Source: Moniliophthora roreri
Taxonomy: Eukaryota; Basidiomycota; Agaricomycetes; Agaricales; Marasmiaceae
Direction of reading: 5' to 3'
Assembly: GCA_001466705.2 (NCBI GenBank)
Contig: LATX02000214.1
Span: 62,001-126,000 of the forward strand
Length of the DNA: 64,000 bases
Under the pieces are notes generated by a model, which had not been told where the DNA came from, searched no databases, and saw only the letters and a list, made by a program, of their open reading frames with translations. This document shows, one piece after another, positions 56,552 through 64,000 of this stretch. The number at the start of each line of letters is the position of its first letter. Position 1 is the first letter of the stretch. The translations under genes and the position numbers were made by a program.

Positions 56552-58528
56552 ATGGCTCGTGCAGTCACTTTTTGGCGTTTGGTACATCTAATATCCACAT
56601 GCTGCTGGACTCTCTAACGATACCCCATTAGCTGCGCCCTGTGGCTATCCAACCCATATCGGAACTACCTCTCCGGATAGCCAACGCTGGCACGGACGAA
56701 CAAAAAATCTCTTTTTCAGAGAAGGCTCGAGACTGGCGTCAGGATGATGTGGTTGTCAAAGTCAATCTTGGTGATAGCCAATAGCTCCTCTTCATCCTTT
56801 GACATTTTTGAACGCTTCGTTCTCACTAGATCTCGTTGCTGTGACCGAATTCAACGGACATCGCAGGGCTCATTCTTGGCTTGGTACGTAGCGATAGATA
56901 CCGCGCGCAAATTAGGTCATTAACAGTACAGAGTAGCTTATATGTATCAGGGGACGGAATGCGTCAATAATTTATTCCAACAAGTCATAGAGGAGAGACT
57001 CGTTCTGGTATACATAGGATACCCTAGCTAATAAACATGCCCTATAGGTCCGAGGGACGCCTGGGTCGGGGAAAAGCACACTGATGCACCTCTTGAAGGC
57101 TAAGATCGAGAGGGAAATGCCAGAAGCGTTGATCGAAGTTTTTCTGTATTGGACACCTGAAAAAGAGGCCGAGGGTGAGTACATTATTCCTTTATGCACT
57201 GATGTGCCACGTCTGATTCTTCAAGTGAGCAAGGGACCGCGCTAGATCAAAGACTGGACTACGGAACCTATCGTATGGTCTCTTTGCAAGAAGTGAAGGT
57301 ACCTGCTCAATCCAAATCGCGAGCTGAAAACTCCAATCTGGTTACCCTTCGACGACGCTCAGGCAACGTACTGGGATACTCAGCTTTGGATTACCATATT
57401 CAAACTCGACATCTACCAAATCTATACATAACACTCTTCGCTTCGTACGGAAACCCAACACAGCAAATAGATCCATGTCTCTACGGCATTTCACAGAATT
57501 TCGGCGCATGCACTCATGGGTCTTTTCCCAACAGAGCATGTAGCGCATGCTCTCCAGTTCACACCTTTGGAATATAGTTCATTTATCCGGGGTGCGCCAA
57601 ATCTGCAGTCCCGATCATGGCCAGTTTTAGACCAGGCGTTACAGGAATTCTTTTTTGTCATGTCAAATGGGCATATTGGTGCGATTGAGACCCTTTTGAA
57701 CATGGCAGCAAAAGCAAATAAAGTAGAAGTATGTACCTGACACTTTGCTTCGTGTACTGACGATATATTGGAAGGATCCTGACCATCGTCATCTGCCTTA
57801 TCTCAGCCATGATGATTTTTTCAAATGCTTCGAAACACCGGATGACTTTATGGTGATCCTTAAGGTTGGTAGTGGTTCCTTTTGTAGGGGTCTCTCCTTG
57901 TTTCCAGCGGAATACTCCGACATCTTGCGGGTCCTAATTGCAGTCGAGTGTGGCGGTGCTACTTCATACATCATGTTCTCTTCTCTCAGCAACGCTCTAA
58001 AGGAAGCATCCGAAGATGCTCCCTGGTCTCCACCAGATATCGGCATCAAGCTACCTCTGAGTACTGTACGTTTCAATCGCGAGCATGAAATGCCGGTCAA
58101 CCGCAAGCGCCACTACGGTTCAGCGGCTGGGGACGCACAACCTCTGATTGAAGACGACGATGTCAAGGCACTTTTTACCAGTGGGCGGTGCACGCGTCGA
58201 TCGCAAACACCGTGAGGGTGACCTGATGGCTTTTAAACATCCGCTTATGGTCAAGCTTGAGACTTCCCCGCCCGCGTCTTCCTCGTACCCCCCTTGCTGC
58301 TGGGTTGCGCGATGCGTACCCTCGCGGGAGCTCGGGCCCACAATGTCGCGATGGCATTTGCTTTCCTCGTGGTCCCGATTCCGTTGATGCGGTGAAGGAG
58401 AAGTGTGATAGCATGCTCATACCTCCACCTCGCTACCGCACAGACAGCCAAGGAGGGCTCGAAATTAGTACGGTTCAGGAAGACTTCAATGCCCTCCCGG
58501 CACCACAGCGGAATAACTGGTGTTCATG
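56552..58528 (+). CDS. Crinkler-type P-loop ATPase, possibly degraded
   Basis: Spliced reading gives MARAVTFWRLLRPVAIQPIS, then DDVVVKVNLGDLVAVTEFNG and EERLVLVRGTPGSGKSTLMH (Walker A, exon starting 57048). TPIWLPFDDAQATYWDTQLW (Walker B-like) follows, then IYITLFASYGNP, FTPLEYSSFIRG, FFFVMSNGHIGAIETLL and PYLSHDDFFKCFETPDDF. The order matches the ATPase module of fungal Crinkler-like proteins. Between Walker A and B, and after SQNFGACTHG, the frame does not follow from simple introns. The expected C-terminal domain is interrupted by stops (58215). The copy may be a pseudogene, and the ends are approximate. The first 70 residues may form the ubiquitin-like head. Confidence 0.6.
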
Positions 58529-58713
58529 AGTACTACGAGGAGTCCCAAACAGGGCATGATAACATTAAGCACCATAAACATGTAGCAGGTAGCAGAATGT
58601 GTAGAATAGCGTCAATGAATTGTAGCTATGGAATGAAAGGTGCATGACTAGAGTTTGTGTGTTGTGCGATGCATGTGAAGTGTAACAACTTGAAACGATA
58701 AAAAAAAAAGTCC

Positions 58714-61104
58714 TCATGCCCGCTTGACCTTCTTCTGAGCAGGACTCGGCGAAACCGGCTCCTCCAGAGCACCATGAGGCCGCTTGGCAGGCATATTTGC
58801 ATCAACAGAGTTGACCGGGCTGCCATGGCCATAACTAGCGGGAACCGTCATGGTCTGATTGTGGGACATTACCCTGCTAAAAGTCCGCTTCTTCTTCTCT
58901 TGTGGTTTGGCAGTAGCGATATTTTCGATGCTGCCCAAAGGTGTCATTCTTGGAGTGGAGGGCGCTTCGGTAGGGACAGGTGATGTCAGGCGTTGTGACC
59001 AGTCTTCCTCGTCAACGTCTTCCATATCATCATCTTCCGAGGACATGAGGATATTCTGCAGACGAACGTCGCTTTCGCATACTTCGCGGTAGCCGTGTTG
59101 GATTGCGCCGACGTATCTATAACATGATTAATGAAGAAGGAAGACCCCAAAGGTAAGCGCAAAGACTGACTGAGATTTCTTCGAGTATATTTGCAGCTTG
59201 TACTCGGCGAATACGTTTGGACGAAGGGTGGAATAGTCGCCGCTTCGAGCCTTGAAAGCCTCTGTCGCACCATACAATGAGACAACTACTCAGACCTAGC
59301 ATTCGGAAGACTTACTAGTGGGATCCGACTTCTTGTAAAACTTGACCGACTCCAACGGATTCTTGTCCTTCATGCCATAGTGCATCAAGGTCAGGTCAAC
59401 GATAATCTCCTCTTCAGTAAGACCCGTGAGGTCGATTCGTTTGTCTTCTTCATTTATTTCGTTCCCGAAGCGGTCCTTGATTGTCTTGAAGATGGCGGAA
59501 GCGGTGACTTTCTCCTTCACGTACTTGGCGTCGTCACCTTTCCAGGGGAAACACTTGAAGTCTGCGAGACGGTAGAGATCGCGTTCGTGTATACGAGCAA
59601 AGATGGCCTGTGCGGATGCTAATCTCTGTTGATTAAATGTTTGTTCAGTTATAGAGCATTCGGCAACAGGTAATAATGTGTACCTTATCCTCTGATTCTT
59701 CTATTCTCTCCATTACGGAGTCGGTCAGATGAACGTATCTCTTGGGATCGAAGACGGAGTCAGATATCTTCATTATGGGATCCGCTAAAAGGAGGGCATC
59801 TATAATCATGTACTCGATTGCTTTGGCTACAAGAGCTATGAGCGTGGAATATTGTTCAAAAAGGACTTGCTACATACCGGCTCTGTGATTATAAACCATC
59901 TTATGTAGTTCGAAACGGTTTTCGCCAATCTTATAAATGTTGTTGACTTCTTTACAGTCGAAGCAAATTTCATTGTTAATGACCCGCGCCGACCCTATGA
60001 TTCTGAGAATGGAGTTGGAGGCTATGAACGCGGAGATTGGATGGCCTTACGGACCTTTGCGTGTCGAGATTTACCTTGTGCCCTACCATTAAGGAGTCAC
60101 GCACAATATAATCGAACCTATTCACGAGCAATCAGAGTCGAAAGATAACGAGAGAAGTGATACATACTTGTCCACGTCAAGTCCGTTTCTCCTGTTGGCA
60201 ACAATGTCGAACAAAAAGGGCTTCTCATTTCTGACGTGCAGGTGAGCAGCAACCATCAATAAGGCAGTGATAAGACGTACGGGTTACACTGGGTAGGATC
60301 CCCAGCAATCAAGGCTTTGATGAACCGCTTGTCGTCCTCTGGAATGTTGATCCTCCTCGTTTCGATAAGGTCGTCGAACATTGCTTCAGAACCCTGTTCA
60401 TGCTGCCAGTTACTATCGGGCCTATGAACGATGTTTATTGGTAATTGCAATCGGGGGAAATGCTCTGCGGATGAACCCACTTTGCTTTCGGCATGAACAT
60501 GGAATCGAAAACGTGCGACCAAGGGCCGTGTCCAAGGTCGTGGCAGAGGCCTGCCACATGCACGCAGTCGACATCGCGAGCGGTGATCTTCAGTTCAGGT
60601 TGGGCCGTCTTTAATCGAAGCGCCAGTTCGCGGGCCAAGTGCCCAACGCCTATTATAAGAATCGATTAGATTCTCCATAATTGTCACACAAAGATTACGC
60701 ACCAAGACAGTGCTCAAATCGGTTATGGCTCGCATTCGGCCAGACGTAGGGTGTTGTGCCAAGCTGTTTGACCTTGCGTAGTCGCTGGAAGTGTCGCCTA
60801 AAGAAAAACATGACAGAAGATCAATCAGTTACGAAGATTGTATCATGAGGAAACGCGCGTTAAGGACGCGTTTCCTCAGGACACACGATGACGACTGACG
60901 AGTCTACAACGAGGCATCCCAACGCACTGAGTTTGACTGTAGTAGATGGATAAGGTTGATTTCATAATTGAGCACTCAAGATATCATTCATAAGACAGGA
61001 TACGCACCATAGTTGTGAACAGGACACTTGATAAGCCTAGCGCAAGGGTCGGATCCAGGGACTTGGTAGAGTGGTTCTGGGCTGAGGGATTGTTGGAGGG
61101 ACAT
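58714..61104 (-). CDS. HD-domain phosphohydrolase (SAMHD1-like dNTPase)
   Basis: The gene starts [17 protein letters not shown] at 61104 and ends KVKRA at 58714, with many introns. [20 protein letters not shown] and [11 protein letters not shown] lead into [19 protein letters not shown], the HD metal site. Downstream blocks are [46 protein letters not shown] and [20 protein letters not shown]. They are followed by [19 protein letters not shown] and [19 protein letters not shown]. This is the order of SAMHD1, which hydrolyses dNTPs to nucleosides and triphosphate and controls nucleotide pools. There is no SAM domain. The C-terminal 110 residues are an acidic then basic disordered tail ([24 protein letters not shown]), possibly with a nuclear signal. 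Confidence 0.92.
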
Positions 61105-61743
61105 CCTGTCTGATGGGTTAAGAATTGAGGATGGAATAAATATTCACAATGAGTGTCTGTAAGGTAAGGAGGAGCGGGAAAGATGCAAGTTATATATCTT
61201 TCCTTGAACGAAGAAACAAAGAGATATGGAAGTCAAGAGCAAAGGGGAAAACACCATTTTTAGATGTGGCAGTGTATTTGAAAGCCGCTCTTCCGAGGCA
61301 AAACATCTCGACAACTCGACATGCGCAGCTTTTCTCCGAACGCCGATGACAATGTTGCAGTGGATTCTTCTCGACGTCCAAACAGCTTTTGGTCACATTG
61401 GTGATGTCCAGCCGCTGCGGCGTGCAATTTAGAAGAAATGGGTGCTTCTTCAGTTTATACCTCTAAGATCAGCAAAGGTGCTCCGACTTATCCCTCCGAT
61501 TGTGCTTTCAGAGCCGCACTAACGAGTATTTCATTCCCTCCGCAAATGGCAGCGTTGATTTTCCGTCACGGTAGTTCAACAACCTGCAGTCTGAGAAGTA
61601 AGTAAGCCTGCGGAGAAGCTATGAATGAAGGCCGCAGTCTCTGCCAGACGGTCTGGCAGATTCTTTAGCCAGGTATGTGCGCATGTCGCCATAGAATTGT
61701 TTATTCAAGACTCGAATCAAAATTCACTCTACATTCTGCGCTC
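61105..61743. other. Intergenic, nothing recognised
   Basis: Promoter side of the HD hydrolase gene and 3' flank of the GTPase gene. Short frames only. Confidence 0.55.
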
Positions 61744-63641
61744 TCAGTGGTGACTAAAAACATCCCTGATGGCTTGTCGGCCCCTGGCCAGCGCTTCGTC
61801 CGCAACCCTCCTCAACCTGGACTTCTGAGCATCCTCCACCACTTTCTTCTTATTCTCCAGGAGCTTGATGCGCTGAGCCATCCTACTAAGAGCCTCTTCA
61901 CTGGCGCGCTCCTTCTTCATCGTCTCTTCACGAAGCTTTAGCAAGTGAATTGCTGATGAGATGTAGCCGATAAAGCTTCCAGAAAGCGCCAAGTTGTTAT
62001 ACCTTTCGCAGAGTTCAGAAAGCTCCTCCTCCAGATCGAGGATGTCTTTCTCGAGCTCTGAAATCCGCATCTTCACCCCCTCCATCAGTGCCGCAATTCT
62101 ATCAGCCTCGTTTGTTGCTTCATCGTAGCGCTCCTTGGCTGCCTGATCAACCTGTCTATCTTCCTTGATCTTCTTAACCCACTTCGACCGGTAGTGTTGG
62201 TGCTCCTCTGCCAAATGCCCACAACCATCCTGCTGACAACGACGTTTACCACCTGACCAAGCAAAACCCGACCCATTGAATGCAACACATTGCCACCCCA
62301 GAGTACTTCTATCCATGGTAAATCCGACACCGCAGCCAATGTGGCAGTTTGAATAGCAGTTTCCTGCGATGCAGAGTGTATTGTGTTGGGACCCAGTGTC
62401 TTCATGCTCAAAGAACGGTTTGTTAATGATCTCTTCGTATTTCTCGTTTATCTTCCTCGCCTGATCTCGTCAGTGGGTTTCAGGTGCATTTGCAAAAAGA
62501 GAGCAACGAACCTGTTCTTGGGTAGATTTATCATTCTGGAGAGCTACAAGCTCTGAGCACATTCCCTCCGTCTGATCCATGCGTGCAATCACGTTCGAGA
62601 TGGAAGCCTCAATCTCCGTCGACATGATATAGAGTTTGTAGATTTCGGATGTTGGCTGTACAGTGCACCTGTCAAGCCACTCAAACAGATTGGAGAGAGT
62701 CCTCAACGACTTCCTGTACCCACGTCTGACACTGTCATCCATATCTTCCAGTATGTCAATGTCAGGGGGAGGATTCTGGTTCCTTTTCTCCTGATATTTG
62801 AACCACTGAGCAAAAGGATTATTGATCGACCACAATGGAGCCTGTTGCAGTTCTTTTGGTAAAGAGCTGCGCTCGAAGTTGAAGTCCGTGGGGTCAGAGA
62901 CCATGGTGAAGACAAAGCCGATGTTATTAATGATGGAATTAGGAAACATGCCGGCTATGATGGTCAACGCGTAATCGGTAGCAGCACCTAATCGCGCGAG
63001 AGTTCCATTCGCCAATATGATCACAGCATCGATGACCTCAATGTCCTTGTTGATGGCATTCGCGATGGACTCCTTGTGGTGGTTGTCCATGTCAATGCCA
63101 CGTGTATCAGCTAGACCAGGCGTATCGAGTATATTGACCTGACGACCGTCGGCGCATTTGATGTTGTAAAGCACCGGTTTATTGGTCTGACTGCCAGATC
63201 CAGATCCACCCTGTTCATTGTCGAAGGCATGTGTGTGGTGGAATTCCTCCAGCTCAAAGCCTGCACAGACATTTGCTAGCAAGTTCAGCATTGCTGTCTT
63301 CCCGACGCCGGTTTCTCCAATGATAATGATATTAATTGTTTCTTTCTTCCATTGCTTGAGTATCATTTTTCTAGGGACCCGGGGAGCACTTCTATGTCAC
63401 GATGGTAAGCATCGATATCAATAATAGAGCAGTGGGTGGTAGCTAGCTCCGACTCACCTGTATAGCTCACTGAGTGCCATAGATGCATCTGGTATTGTAG
63501 TCGCGTCTTTAGGCCTGCACAAAACGTCTTAGATGAAGTACTAGAGGAACGGAGTATTTGAGCATACGAGGACAGTTGAAGCATCAGTGGTTGAGGCATC
63601 GGGGTGGCAAGGGTACTCCTCAACGAATACATTGCGAGCAT
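61744..63641 (-). CDS. AIG1/septin-like GTPase with C-terminal coiled coil
   Basis: The G domain reads INIIIIGETGVGKTAMLNLL (G1), VNILDTPGLADTRG (G3), then DAVIILANGTLARLGAATDY and NIGFVFTMVSDPTDF. The main exon is followed by an intron and then ARKINEKYEEIINKPFFEHE. A Cys-rich segment (CIAGNCYSNCHIGCGVGF...CQQDGCGHLAEEH) that could bind zinc follows. The final 130 residues are a long coiled coil (ISELEKDILDLEEELSELCE). Animal and plant AIG1/GIMAP relatives act in membranes and immunity; fungal ones are uncharacterised. Two small 5' exons precede the G domain, so the start could be 63641 or 63599. Confidence 0.82.
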
Positions 63642-64000
63642 TTAATAGCCGATCGGTGTTTGGTATGTTATATCGGGGTCTTGTCGAGGCCCTGCATCTG
63701 TCCTGACGGACAAAGCCTCAAGTTCTGCCTTCTGAAAACTTTATCTGGACCGATCACTGGCAGACAAGCCTTGAGGGCAGTCATACAGTCAAGTAAGCCA
63801 GTTTGATGAGATCTACTAGGCCATGGCTGGTAATACGGCTTCTCGGAGGCGGATGACCGTCGACAATTCTCAATCCGCGAATTATCTTGAACTCTAGGGG
63901 AGCAACTTGACGCCCGAGGCCTGGTGATGCTCTGCGACCCTCCTAAACTCTGCTACTACTACCCCAGGGCGCTCTACACGACGACGATAATGCTTGCACG
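63642..64000. other. Right edge, no gene recognised
   Basis: Upstream region of the GTPase gene. No frame with family signal. Confidence 0.5.

Overview
The window reads as nuclear DNA of a mushroom-forming basidiomycete (Agaricomycetes). Genes are cut by many 45-70 nt GT-AG introns. Basidiomycete-type families are present: a DUF6534 membrane protein, the fungal G-domain protein family, a Crinkler-type P-loop ATPase, a microsomal-type P450 and tandem MFS transporters. No bacterial-style operons are seen.

Layout. (1) Positions 1 to about 11.64 kb are transposon-derived and gene-poor, and CpG is almost absent. The region holds a relic of Ty3/gypsy pol, LTR-like direct repeats, an element dense in TTTCAGA motifs, a clean solo LTR with 5-bp target-site duplications, and an 800-bp terminal-inverted-repeat element carrying a tRNA-derived SINE-like insertion. 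Several of these sequences have sister copies elsewhere in the window that still keep their CpGs, so the decay (CpG to TpG/CpA) can be read directly. (2) 12-17 kb holds an intron-dense DUF6534 gene and a P450. (3) 17-31 kb holds two unassigned ORFs, RRP42 (exosome) divergent from an M24 Xaa-Pro peptidase over only 81 bp, a G-domain protein gene with a remarkable exon structure, and a large disordered protein. (4) 33-38 kb holds a tandem pair of MFS transporters that differ by one intron. (5) 38-48 kb holds glycogen phosphorylase, a sugar-transporter-like MFS gene and two decayed sulfotransferase-like genes. (6) 49-52 kb holds two intact tandem sulfotransferase-like genes. (7) 52-64 kb holds prefoldin subunit 3 divergent from MRD1, a Crinkler-like ATPase gene, a SAMHD1-like HD hydrolase and an AIG1-like GTPase.

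The most exciting object is inside the G-domain gene (complement 23481..26821). Between a 100-nt exon and a 54-nt exon, 23 consecutive micro-exons (22 of 3 nt and one of 6 nt) are each bounded by AG and GT and separated by phase-0 introns of 45-70 nt. Every codon of a 24-residue, Trp/Asp-rich stretch is thus its own exon. All 35 exons of my model join into one open frame of 476 codons, including the conserved C-terminal part, which supports the array being real. I know of no described gene with a comparable run, but I could not search. The same gene also appears to use one GC-AG intron.

Housekeeping genes (RRP42, MRD1, prefoldin 3, glycogen phosphorylase, HD hydrolase) are well supported. Exon borders are given only where I could follow the frame through by hand.
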